The position numbers and the translations under genes are program-made. Shown one piece after another: positions 8,102-15,889 of a stretch of 19,328 nt of DNA; the first letter of the stretch is position 1; every line of letters starts with the position of its first letter. The stretch lies in NCBI GenBank assembly GCA_018667205.1, contig JABIVN010000480.1:1-19328 (forward strand), written 5' to 3'. The DNA comes from Gammaproteobacteria bacterium. GTDB lineage: Bacteria; Pseudomonadota; Gammaproteobacteria; Pseudomonadales; Azotimanducaceae. Under the pieces are notes generated by a model. It had not been told where the DNA came from and ran no database searches. It saw nothing but the letters and a program-made list of their open reading frames with translations.

Positions 8102-9073
8102 ATGGTAAACTGTCCGCACTCACCTTGGATATTTATGAGAATTGTGAACAAAATCTATACGAGAAAAACACTGTGCCTCACGCTAGTCATGGCTTCGCTG
8201 AGCTTCTTTAATGCTGATTTGTCTGCTTCCTCCGCTGAGTCAAAAAGCCAGATCAGGTTTGAAGTCCAGGCGCTAACAAGAACCTACACAGATAAAACGT
8301 CTGGGTTTTCTCTGGAACTCCCGAAAGACTTTAGACTGTCGAGCGAGCAGGGAGATCTACTGTATTTTCAGTCTCCCGAGCGAAACGGCACAATGATCGT
8401 TCGAACTATTCCTGGATTATCCCTCAGCACTGTGCAGTCCAGGCTTCGAAACGGTTTACATGCCGAGTCAATTACCATCAAACCAACAGGGTCTCCCGAA
8501 ACCCTTCAACTTCAAGGCGCTCAAGGATTGGCGATGGACGCTGGCGGAAGCATGCAGGGCCGCGAAATATTTGGGAAACTGGCGGGTATCTTCGGTCCTG
8601 ATGACCAAGGCTATATGGTTCTTATCGGCTCGGTACGCGAACGCTGGATTGGCTTTCAAGGTACCGCAGACAAAATACTGGGCTCCTTTAAGGTAATTCC
8701 AGCCCAGCCCGGATTTGAGCATGAAAGATGGGAATACCGCCTGGCAGGGGCTCACCTTGTCCACTATGGTCAGCAAGGAAACTATGTCAGTGGCGAAGTT
8801 TACGCAGAGGAATACCACTTTTGTCGAGATCGCACCTTCAGATCACGATTTAACGCCGCCCAGACTCAATTTGACGGCTGGGGACAATATACATCATCAA
8901 CAGGCCGCAAAAGCAAAGGTGACTGGCGTGTCAGTTACGATGGCAACTATGCTTACCTAACCCTTGCCAATAACAGCGGTCCGCAGCAAATATTTGCATT
9001 ATCAGAAAATTCAGGACGCATCGTCATGGACAGCACTCCCTTCCAGTTCGCGACCAATGAGCTATGCCCATAA
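8102..9073 (+). CDS. secreted protein of unknown function
   Basis: I do not recognise the family. The protein has 323 residues from the first ATG. A second ATG at 8135 (residue 12) gives a cleaner signal peptide: a basic start (MRIVNKIYTRK), a hydrophobic core, then an Ala/Ser-rich stretch with a likely cleavage site before SAESKSQ. The latter start is my preference. After export the protein would be periplasmic. The N-terminal half (residues about 60-195, beginning YTDKTSGFSLELPKDF) has the feel of PsbP/DUF1795-like small alpha-beta domains. The C-terminal half (about 205-320) has alternating aromatic and charged strands and two cysteines. No catalytic motif is visible. It is divergent from deaD. 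Its stop codon lies inside a 14-bp tandem repeat, and a terminator-like hairpin follows. Confidence 0.8.
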   Translation: MVNCPHSPWIFMRIVNKIYTRKTLCLTLVMASLSFFNADLSASSAESKSQIRFEVQALTRTYTDKTSGFSLELPKDFRLSSEQGDLLYFQSPERNGTMIVRTIPGLSLSTVQSRLRNGLHAESITIKPTGSPETLQLQGAQGLAMDAGGSMQGREIFGKLAGIFGPDDQGYMVLIGSVRERWIGFQGTADKILGSFKVIPAQPGFEHERWEYRLAGAHLVHYGQQGNYVSGEVYAEEYHFCRDRTFRSRFNAAQTQFDGWGQYTSSTGRKSKGDWRVSYDGNYAYLTLANNSGPQQIFALSENSGRIVMDSTPFQFATNELCP

Positions 9074-9115
9074 AAGAATGCCCATAAAACAATGCCCACA
9101 AGATAATACCCGTGG
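9064..9115. repeat. 14-bp tandem repeat crossing a stop codon
   Basis: Units atgcccataaaaga (9064-9077), atgcccataaaaca (9078-9091) and atgcccacaagata (9092-9105), then a degenerate partial unit atacccgtgg. The first unit contains the TAA stop (9071-9073) of the secreted-protein gene. Because 14 is not a multiple of three, each added unit shifts the frame. Confidence 0.9.
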
Positions 9116-9131
9116 TTTTTCAAAATGAGCC

Positions 9132-9166
9132 GCCTGGTACTTCACAAAGTCAGGCCCCTTTTGTTT
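9132..9166 (+). terminator. Rho-independent terminator candidate
   Basis: GCCTG (9132-9136) plus ACTT (9139-9142) pairs with AAGT (9147-9150) plus CAGGC (9151-9155). A 2-base bulge and a 4-base loop (CACA) complete the hairpin, which is followed by CCCTTTTGTTT. It lies about 60 bp after the secreted-protein gene and would insulate the efflux operon from it. Confidence 0.65.
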
Positions 9167-9178
9167 GAAATCATAAGT

Positions 9179-9210
9179 GCACCAAGTACTGCATCAAGCA
9201 CTGCATCAAT
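9179..9210. repeat. 12-bp intergenic tandem repeat
   Basis: Units gcaccaagtact (9179-9190) and gcatcaagcact (9191-9202), then the partial unit gcatcaat. It lies between the terminator candidate and the efflux operon promoter. No coding role is visible. Confidence 0.7.
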
Positions 9211-9298
9211 TTTCTAACAAGGCTCCAACACTGCCACAGATTTTTTCGTTCCCTAGCAGTGGCGTCACAATATAAAGTCGCACAGTTCAGCAACAACC

Positions 9299-9323
9299 GC
9301 GCGCGTAGTGCTATTATGCGCGC
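9299..9323 (+). promoter_or_regulatory. extended -10 promoter embedded in an inverted repeat, upstream of the RND operon
   Basis: The extended -10 TGCTATTAT (9309-9317) sits inside an inverted repeat with arms GCGCGCGTA (9299-9307) and TATGCGCGC (9315-9323). These pair over 9 positions with one G-T wobble around a 7-bp spacer. No strong -35 is seen, which an extended -10 does not need. Binding of a dimeric regulator here would block the promoter. No regulator gene is next to the operon, so the factor is unknown. The arms could also form a hairpin in the DNA or in RNA. Confidence 0.5.
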
Positions 9324-9351
9324 ATGATTTCACTCCGCCAAGGGAACTCCA

Positions 9352-10410
9352 ATGCGCTTAACGACTTTCATTTGTTCAACGGCTGTCTTTGCCGGCCTTT
9401 TCCTTGTTGGTTGCTCGCAAGAGGCGCCGCCGCCCCCAGTTAACATTCAACCTGCGAAGGTATTGATATTGGGTGAGCAATTCCGTCGAACCCGCGAGAT
9501 ACCCGGAACAGTGAGAGCGGCCCAACGCAGCGACCTTTCTTTCCAGGTGCCAGGAAAAATTGTTGAGTTTTCACTCAAGGAAGGTCAAAACGTAGCCGAA
9601 GGTGATGTTCTGGGCAAACTTGATGACAGCGACTACCTAAGCGACCTCAATGCGGCGCGCGCCGAGCAAGATAAATATCAGGCCAATTTCGACCGCGCAG
9701 AAGAGTTAATCACTGACAACTTTATATCCCGGTCTGACTACGACAAGATCAAGGCGAACCTTAATGTGTCGGCCGCTAACCTTGAGCGCAAGGAAAAAGC
9801 CTACACTGACACAAAAATACTGGCGCCTTTTAGCGGTGTAATCGCCAGAACTTTCGTGCAAAACTTTGAGGACATTAAGGCAAAGCAGCCCATACTGAGC
9901 CTGCAGGACACGACAGATCTCGAGTTGGTTATCGCGGTATCTGAAACACTGGTTGCTCGCAGACAGAAAAACCCCAACATGGTCCTGAGCGCGAAATTTG
10001 ATGCGCTACCAGACCGAGTCTTTAATCTAGCGATCAAAGAGTTTGCTGCCGAAGCCGACGCCCAGACGCAAACCTTTGAGGTAGTCGTTGGCATTACCGA
10101 TAATAATGTTTCCAGCATCCTGCCGGGTATGACAGCAACCGTTACTATCTCTCAGAGAGACGAATCAACAGGTCCTCTGTTGATTCCTCTGGTCGCATTA
10201 GTCGCTGGAGAAGACAATGCCAGTAGCGTCTGGAAGGTGAAGGCTGACAACAAGCTGACCCGCCAGGTTGTCACCACAGGATCACTCAGCGGCGCCGATA
10301 AGATCGAAATCACCAGCGGGGTCACTGCAGGGGACATGATTGTTACGGCGGGTTTGTCGTCGTTAGTAGAGGGGAAAGAGATCATTCCGATCACTGAGGT
10401 AAGCTACTAA
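9352..10410 (+). CDS. RND efflux periplasmic adaptor lipoprotein (HlyD/MFP family)
   Basis: Membrane-fusion subunit that would bridge the inner-membrane pump encoded next to an outer-membrane channel of the TolC type. It has 352 residues. A lipoprotein signal peptide ends in LVGC, with Cys21 as the lipidated residue. A Pro-rich linker (APPPPVNIQP) follows, then the lipoyl-like half-motif around 55-90 and a short helical hairpin at about 92-150. The second lipoyl half begins ILAPFSGVIART near 156, and the beta-barrel and membrane-proximal domains follow. A ribosome site, AAGGGA, lies 8 bp upstream of the ATG. The stop overlaps the pump start by one base (TAATG), so translation is probably coupled. 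Family assignment is secure; exported substrates are unknown. Confidence 0.94.
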   Translation: MRLTTFICSTAVFAGLFLVGCSQEAPPPPVNIQPAKVLILGEQFRRTREIPGTVRAAQRSDLSFQVPGKIVEFSLKEGQNVAEGDVLGKLDDSDYLSDLNAARAEQDKYQANFDRAEELITDNFISRSDYDKIKANLNVSAANLERKEKAYTDTKILAPFSGVIARTFVQNFEDIKAKQPILSLQDTTDLELVIAVSETLVARRQKNPNMVLSAKFDALPDRVFNLAIKEFAAEADAQTQTFEVVVGITDNNVSSILPGMTATVTISQRDESTGPLLIPLVALVAGEDNASSVWKVKADNKLTRQVVTTGSLSGADKIEITSGVTAGDMIVTAGLSSLVEGKEIIPITEVSY

Positions 10411-13400
10411 TGAACCCCGCTGAATGGAGCATTCGCAACAGCACAATCACATGGGTTGTCACTTTTATTCTGGCGGCAGTCGGGATGGTAGCCTTCGACA
10501 ACCTCTCAAGGCTGGAAGACCCTGAGTTCACCATTAAAGATGCCGTCATCGCCACGCCTTACCCTGGGGCTTCCGCTGAAGAAGTAGAACGCGAGGTCAG
10601 CGACCTGATAGAAAGGGCGAGCCAGGAACTTGGCCAGCTGTTCTACGTCGAATCGCACTCCTATCGCGACATGTCCATTGTTAAGGTCAAAATCAAAGAC
10701 GAATATAACAAAGCCAAATTACCCCAGGTTTGGGATGAACTTCGTCGCAAAATTGGCGACGCTCAGCGCAACCTTCCTCCTGGTGCTGGACCCTCTATCG
10801 TCAATGATGACTTCGGTGATGTGTTCGGCGTTTATATTGCGCTTAGCGGCGACGGCTATTCCCTAAAAGAGCTTTACGAGACTGCCAAGTTTTTGCGCAG
10901 AGAACTGCTTACGGTCAACGACGTAAAGAAAATTGCATTTTACGGTGTCCCAAAGGAAGTCATTTACGTTGAACTACAACGGCAACGTATGGCGGCCCTT
11001 GGGATCTCACCGACCGATATCACCCGAGCGCTTGGCGGAAAAAATATCGCCGTATCTGCCGGTTACTTTGGCGTGGGTAACCAACGCCTCGCGATCAATC
11101 CCACCGGTGAATACAAGTCAGAAGAGCAATTCAAAGACCTGTTGATCAGCCCATCCGGAAAATCTGGCACACAAATAGCGCTGGGTGACATCGCTGATAT
11201 TTATCGAGACTACAAGGACCCGGTTTCAACTAAACTAAGATATGACGGCCAGCCTGCAATAGGCATTGCTATCTCAACCGCTGAGGGCGGCAATGTCGTC
11301 ACTATGGGCGACGGGCTCGAGCAAAAGGTCCGCCAAATATCGAACCAAATTCCGCTAGGCATGACGTTCAATATCATCTCGCTACAATCAGAATCCGTCA
11401 CCCTGGCTATTAATAACTTTCTTGTCAGCCTGGCTGAAGCTGTCGCTATTGTTATTGTCGTTCTACTGCTTTTTATGGGGCTGCGCAGCGGTCTTATTAT
11501 TGGCGCGGTACTGATTGTCACCATTACCGGCACCTTTATTTTCATGGGTATGTTTGACATCAATCTTGAGCGTATATCACTAGGCGCGCTCATCATTGCT
11601 CTGGGTATGCTGGTGGATAATGCCATCGTCGTGACAGATGGTATGCGTATGCGCATAGACAAGGGAGAGGATCCCAGCGAAGCCGCTAGGGCCGTGGTTG
11701 GACAAACCGCCACGCCACTTTTAGGCGCGACCGCGGTCGCTATTGCCGCATTTGCCGCGATTGGCACCTCTCAGGATGCAACCGGGGAATATACCCGATC
11801 ACTATTCTCAGTCATCCTGATTTCCCTCACCATGAGTTGGTTTACCGCGGTTACTATTACCCCGCTAATGTGTAAGGTTTTCCTTAAACCGAGCGCGAAT
11901 GCCGGGTCTGACAAAGACCCCTATGCTGGCGGCTTTTACCAGATGTACCGACGATTCCTGGAGCTTGCCATTGATAACCGAGTCTTGTCGATCACGCTTA
12001 CACTTATCCTTTTCGGCAGCTCAATCATCGGCTTCGGGTATGTGAAACACAGCTTCTTCCCTGATTCAACCAGACCGCAGTTCTATGTTGATGCCTGGTT
12101 CCCGGAGGGCACCAACATCGCCGAAACGGAGGCTCAGCTCAAGCAGGTCGAAGAGCAGTTGCTAAACTACCAAGGTGTCACTCACGTCACGACTCAGATT
12201 GGCGGCGGTTCGCCACGCTTTCTGTTGACTTATTCCCCCGAGCAGTCCTACCCGAATTTCGGCCGCATTCTAGTTGACGCTGAAAACTATTCCGCGATCG
12301 AGGCGCTATCCAAGCAGATACAGACTGACCTTGAATCAGGACCTGTTGATGCAAACTTTAACGTCAAATTATTTGTTCTGGGGCCAGCGACCGGCGGCAA
12401 GATTCAACTCAGAATCTCTGGCTCCGACAAAGAAGAACTTCGTAAGTTGGCAGCAACAGCAAAGGCGGTCATTGCTAGCCATCCCAACGTGAAAGGTCTT
12501 AGGGATGAATGGGGTGATAAGGTAAAGACCCTCCGCCCTCGTGTGTCAGATACGGCAATGCGCCGACTGGGCATTGACAGACAGGGTGTCGCTGACGCTA
12601 TGGCCTATTCTGGAGAGGGCCTTGCTTCCGGCGTATTTCGGGACAACGATGAACTATTACCGATTATTTCAAGGGCACCAGAGCAAGAACGCACGAATCT
12701 TTCCAATTTGGACCAGTTACTTGTCTGGAGCCCGATTGCGCAACAGATGATTCCTATCGGACAGGTGGTACCGGATTTTGACATTGCCTTTGAAAACCCA
12801 CATATCTGGCGCCGGGACAGAGTCGCGATGCTTCGACTGCATTTCGACCAACGCTCGGGCTTATCGTCAGATTTACTGGCTGACATCAAAGCAGACATTG
12901 AAAAAGCGCTCAATGTTGACGTCGCGCAGAAACTTGGACTTCCCGAGGATGCAGAGATAGAACATAACAGCGCTACTATTCCAGTGAAGTTTCGAGACCG
13001 CCTCTATCTCAAAGACAAGCCAGGCTACTACGTAGCCTGGGGTGGCGAAAATGAAGATGCAGACAAGGGGTCAACTGCAATCGCCGGATCGGTTCCTGTC
13101 TTCTTTGGACTCATGGTTTTCATCATCATTGCTCTGTTCAATTCGATCAAAAAAACTCTGGTCATCTGGCTTGTGGTACCACTCGCCCTTGTTGGTGTTA
13201 CCGTGGGATTACTGATGTTCCAACAGCCCTTTGGCTTCATGGCATTACTGGGATTTATGAGCCTTGCAGGAATGCTCATAAAAAATGCCATTGTTTTGGT
13301 AGATCAAATAGGGTTCGAACTCGAATCAGGTAAAGAACCTTTCACGGCCGTCGTCGAGTCAGGCGTCAGTCGTTTAATCCCTGTATCAATGGCTGCGCTC

Positions 13401-13556
13401 ACGACGATCCTCGGTATGATCCCATTGCTTGGCGATGCGTTCTTTATCGCGATGGCAGTAACGATCATGTTCGGGCTAGGTTTCGCCACAGTACTGACCC
13501 TTGTCGTGGTACCCGTATTGTATGCAACCCTGTTCGGTTTTCACCGCAAGCATTAA
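10410..13556 (+). CDS. RND efflux pump, inner-membrane permease (AcrB/HAE-like)
   Basis: Proton-driven trimeric exporter of 1048 residues. Architecture is as in AcrB: one N-terminal membrane helix (about 12-30), a large periplasmic loop, six helices around 335-545, a second periplasmic loop to about 890, and five helices to the end. The proton-relay region of TM4 reads GMLVDNAIVV, with Asp403 kept and Asn404 where AcrB has its second aspartate. The TM10 lysine is present as Lys958 in AGMLIKNAIVL. The single-aspartate form occurs in other RND branches, so I take the pump to be functional. It is encoded directly after its adaptor with no channel gene, implying use of a TolC-like protein encoded elsewhere. 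Substrate range cannot be inferred. Confidence 0.95.
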   Translation: MNPAEWSIRNSTITWVVTFILAAVGMVAFDNLSRLEDPEFTIKDAVIATPYPGASAEEVEREVSDLIERASQELGQLFYVESHSYRDMSIVKVKIKDEYNKAKLPQVWDELRRKIGDAQRNLPPGAGPSIVNDDFGDVFGVYIALSGDGYSLKELYETAKFLRRELLTVNDVKKIAFYGVPKEVIYVELQRQRMAALGISPTDITRALGGKNIAVSAGYFGVGNQRLAINPTGEYKSEEQFKDLLISPSGKSGTQIALGDIADIYRDYKDPVSTKLRYDGQPAIGIAISTAEGGNVVTMGDGLEQKVRQISNQIPLGMTFNIISLQSESVTLAINNFLVSLAEAVAIVIVVLLLFMGLRSGLIIGAVLIVTITGTFIFMGMFDINLERISLGALIIALGMLVDNAIVVTDGMRMRIDKGEDPSEAARAVVGQTATPLLGATAVAIAAFAAIGTSQDATGEYTRSLFSVILISLTMSWFTAVTITPLMCKVFLKPSANAGSDKDPYAGGFYQMYRRFLELAIDNRVLSITLTLILFGSSIIGFGYVKHSFFPDSTRPQFYVDAWFPEGTNIAETEAQLKQVEEQLLNYQGVTHVTTQIGGGSPRFLLTYSPEQSYPNFGRILVDAENYSAIEALSKQIQTDLESGPVDANFNVKLFVLGPATGGKIQLRISGSDKEELRKLAATAKAVIASHPNVKGLRDEWGDKVKTLRPRVSDTAMRRLGIDRQGVADAMAYSGEGLASGVFRDNDELLPIISRAPEQERTNLSNLDQLLVWSPIAQQMIPIGQVVPDFDIAFENPHIWRRDRVAMLRLHFDQRSGLSSDLLADIKADIEKALNVDVAQKLGLPEDAEIEHNSATIPVKFRDRLYLKDKPGYYVAWGGENEDADKGSTAIAGSVPVFFGLMVFIIIALFNSIKKTLVIWLVVPLALVGVTVGLLMFQQPFGFMALLGFMSLAGMLIKNAIVLVDQIGFELESGKEPFTAVVESGVSRLIPVSMAALTTILGMIPLLGDAFFIAMAVTIMFGLGFATVLTLVVVPVLYATLFGFHRKH

Positions 13557-13568
13557 ACGGTTACATGT

Positions 13569-13638
13569 CCCTGATACTCCAAAAGTATGCGCTAAGTTTT
13601 TTGAGTATCAGAAAAAAATCAGGGTGCCTACGACACCC
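13569..13638. repeat. nested inverted repeats after the RND operon
   Basis: CTGATACTC (13571-13579) and GAGTATCAG (13603-13611) are perfect 9-bp arms. Alternative pairings compete: ATACT (13574-13578) with AGTAT (13584-13588), and CCCTGAT (13569-13575) with ATCAGGG (13618-13624). A further stem, GGGTG with CACCC, covers 13622-13638. An A-run rather than a T-run follows the main hairpin, so it is not a canonical terminator on the plus strand. Confidence 0.6.
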
Positions 13639-13698
13639 AGATGCGCTTGTTGTTGATAATGGCGCCCACTACACTACATGGATTTTAAGGAGACAATT

Positions 13699-14262
13699 AT
13701 GAAACACCTGACTTTTTTCCTGCTGGTTTTTCTTGCCAGTTGCGCTGCGCCAAAACCAATGGTTGATTTCGACCCTTCCCACAATTTTTCAAAATATCAA
13801 ACCTTTGCTTTTATCTCAGATAATCCCCTGATGATTGCCGAAGGGCTACCCGGCGTTAGCCCTATGCTGGAAGGAAGGATGGTGCAGATCACCGAGAATA
13901 TCCTTAGCGCTCGCGGTTTTACCCGCGTTGCCGACAGGGAGGACGCAGACTTTACTGTCGGCTTCACGCTCGGCGGCCGAGACAAGATACAGGTCACCAG
14001 CTATCCGGAATCCTACCGCAGTAACTATGGAAACTGGGGATGGGGTGGACGCGGTTACTATGGCAACCAGATTTACAGCAGCACGGATGTGCGTCAGTAC
14101 ACTGAGGGTACCCTGGCCGTTGACCTGTATGATGTTTCCGACCGAAAACCAGTATGGCATGCAACGGCAGTACGAAAAATTACCAAAACAGTCCGCGAGA
14201 ATCCGGGCGAGGCCGTACGGGAAATACTCGGTGATATGTTCGCAGCTTTTCCCCCGTCGTGA
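13699..14262 (+). CDS. DUF4136-like outer-envelope lipoprotein
   Basis: Small exported lipoprotein of 187 residues. The chosen start is the ATG at 13699, which has a strong AAGGAGA site (13687-13693) 5 bp upstream. An upstream in-frame ATG at 13678 has none. The signal peptide MKHLTFFLLVFLASC places the lipidated cysteine at residue 15. The mature part starts with a conserved FDPSHNFSKYQTFAF block. A Gly/Tyr/Asn/Trp-rich segment (SNYGNWGWGGRGYYGNQ) and the closing EGTLAVDLYDVSDRKPVWHA strand follow; this layout is that of the DUF4136 family. The molecular role of the family is not established. It follows the RND operon by about 140 bp and converges on a second member of the same family. A weak promoter candidate (TTGTTG, 17 bp, TACACT at 13670-13675) fits the ATG chosen here. 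Confidence 0.85.
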   Translation: MKHLTFFLLVFLASCAAPKPMVDFDPSHNFSKYQTFAFISDNPLMIAEGLPGVSPMLEGRMVQITENILSARGFTRVADREDADFTVGFTLGGRDKIQVTSYPESYRSNYGNWGWGGRGYYGNQIYSSTDVRQYTEGTLAVDLYDVSDRKPVWHATAVRKITKTVRENPGEAVREILGDMFAAFPPS

Positions 14263-14386
14263 ATTCCAACTACCCACTGTAGCGAGACCGCAGCACCTCT
14301 CTTCTGAACCGGGTCCATGCTTTTCAACAGAGCCCGGAACAGCGCGCACATCCACGCTTATAGCGGCCTTCCTTTAGCTTGTTGGC

Positions 14387-14414
14387 GCGCGCCCGCTGTT
14401 AACAGCAGGCGTGC
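14387..14414. repeat. 28-bp palindrome between convergent lipoprotein genes
   Basis: The arms GCGCGCCCGCTGTT (14387-14400) and AACAGCAGGCGTGC (14401-14414) match over all 14 positions if two G-T wobbles are allowed. There is no spacer and the centre is GTTAAC. It lies between two converging stop codons. No T-tract follows on either strand, so it may be a bidirectional termination or RNA-end structure, or a protein-binding site. Confidence 0.6.
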
Positions 14415-14470
14415 ATGTCGAACCTGCCTATTTCAAATGAAAGCAAGCAGATCTCTTTACTCGCACCAGT

Positions 14471-15004
14471 TTATTGGGACGCCGGCAGTATTTCCTCGAC
14501 CAGTTTGCCGAATTTGTCGATTTTCTGCCCGGAAGATTTGCGATTGGATTTCAGAGTGTCGATGGCAGTTCCCTGCCACATGATTACGCCATTGTCGGGG
14601 TTGGTGAGAATCATCGCGACACCGCCTCTTAGATAATCATTTTCCTGCGTCCAACTCACCGTCCGGTCGTAATAACCCTGTCTTGCGTCAACCGTATGCT
14701 GAGAAACCGACGTCTGAGAAACAGCACCAATCATCAATGATGCAATCATGTCGGGTTTATGTGGCCCAGCATCGACATATCCCTTATTTGTAAGGATTGC
14801 TTGACCAACACTCTGAGCACGATCGGTAAGCTGACTTTCCCCTGAACCGCTAAGTATGCCTATTACTCGCACCGGCGGTTCAGCCCAGACAAACGTCTTG
14901 AGCTGACTGACGTCATAATCAGGATGCACCTGCACCAGCTCTTTTAATGAATTAGTTGCGCAGGAAGATAGTAGTAAAACACTACAAATCAGTAGTAATC
15001 GCAT
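14471..15004 (-). CDS. DUF4136-like lipoprotein, second copy
   Basis: 177-residue lipoprotein. The signal peptide MRLLLICSVLLLSSC puts the lipidated cysteine at residue 15. The mature part has the family layout: HPDYDVSQLKTFVW near residues 27-40, DPGDxxA-like central helices, and NPDNGVIMWQGTAID near 135-150, corresponding to the VWHATA strand of the other copy. It lacks the Gly/Tyr-rich loop of the neighbour, and overall similarity to it is low, so duplication, if any, is old. It faces the 13699 gene across about 208 bp. The role is unknown; the envelope location is inferred from the lipobox. Confidence 0.8.
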   Translation of the reverse strand: MRLLLICSVLLLSSCATNSLKELVQVHPDYDVSQLKTFVWAEPPVRVIGILSGSGESQLTDRAQSVGQAILTNKGYVDAGPHKPDMIASLMIGAVSQTSVSQHTVDARQGYYDRTVSWTQENDYLRGGVAMILTNPDNGVIMWQGTAIDTLKSNRKSSGQKIDKFGKLVEEILPASQ

Positions 15005-15187
15005 GATTTTCCTTCTTAATAAACGTTGGCTAACGATAGAGCGGCATATCCCGCCCTACCAAATCGCAGTAATTCTTCAGCACCTCAGGATACTCCATGT
15101 ATCTTTATTTGCAGCCTCTATTGGCGCCTACCACCACGTGATTGCTGCAGGCTTAACCTGGCAGTAAGACTTTAAGATCAATGTCAG

Positions 15188-15889
15188 TTATTCCACAGAG
15201 GCAGGAAGCGTGCCGATTTCATGAAGCCCGTCTATGCCTTTCCTCAGGCTTACACCCCACCTTCGTACAGAACGTTTTACCTCGTTTAGGTTAGTCACTG
15301 GATTGCTTTCCTGCATAGTCATAGACTCGACACGCTGCCCGTCCACGGCCCGCGCGAGAATTTCGTTCGTTAGCGAATCGCTCAGCTCAACCACCAACAC
15401 CGCCTGACCAAGATCTGAGATGTAAAAGCTATTTCTACCCATAGTCGCCGGGGGAACGTGAGACACAACATCAATCAATGCCAATGTTACTTTTAATACA
15501 CCTGCTCCGGGTTTGCTGGCTACCGTAAAGTGTTCGAATTTTTTGAACTCGCTTTGGAAAGCCTCTTTGGTCGCTTTCTCAAGCTTCGATTTCTGTCGCT
15601 CACTAAGTGGGAACGCACTGGCCGAACGATCAAGACGGCTCACCTCTTTAGCAGCCCGATATTGTATCCCAACACCTTCAAAAATAAGCTCATTGTACTG
15701 GCTCAGATCGATGTCTGGCTTTACCCAGACTTTGTCCATGTGCGTTCTATCAACGAGATGCAGCCCATCAAAACTGACCTCAGCATTGGGACCCTGCTCG
15801 ACAGAGGGGGCCTTCTTGGCAAAGCTTTCCGCGCTAACGACAAAAGTTGTAACAATGCTTACCATTGCCAATATCACTAATTGCTTCAT
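15188..15889 (-). CDS. DUF3313-like exported protein
   Basis: 233-residue protein. An N-terminal signal peptide (MKQLVILAMVSIVTTFVVSAES) is not followed by a lipobox, so it should be soluble in the periplasm, although many relatives are lipoproteins. The mature part carries the DUF3313 pattern: a strand WVKPDIDLSQYNELIFEGV near residues 55-73, a helical stretch with QKSKLEKATKEAFQSEFKK, then LKVTLALIDV and a C-terminal RWGVSLRKGIDGLHE helix. Function is not known for the family. A run of purines (AGAAAGAGAA) precedes the ATG. On the minus strand upstream, TTGTTG and TAAGAT are 17 bp apart, a weak promoter candidate. It lies in the same direction as the 14471 lipoprotein gene, 183 bp before it. 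Confidence 0.75.
   Translation of the reverse strand: MKQLVILAMVSIVTTFVVSAESFAKKAPSVEQGPNAEVSFDGLHLVDRTHMDKVWVKPDIDLSQYNELIFEGVGIQYRAAKEVSRLDRSASAFPLSERQKSKLEKATKEAFQSEFKKFEHFTVASKPGAGVLKVTLALIDVVSHVPPATMGRNSFYISDLGQAVLVVELSDSLTNEILARAVDGQRVESMTMQESNPVTNLNEVKRSVRRWGVSLRKGIDGLHEIGTLPASVE

Noticed and set aside
13678..13698. Upstream ATG for the first DUF4136-like gene
   Set aside because: It adds seven residues that spoil the lipoprotein signal peptide and lacks a ribosome site. The AAGGAGA motif lies between it and the ATG at 13699.
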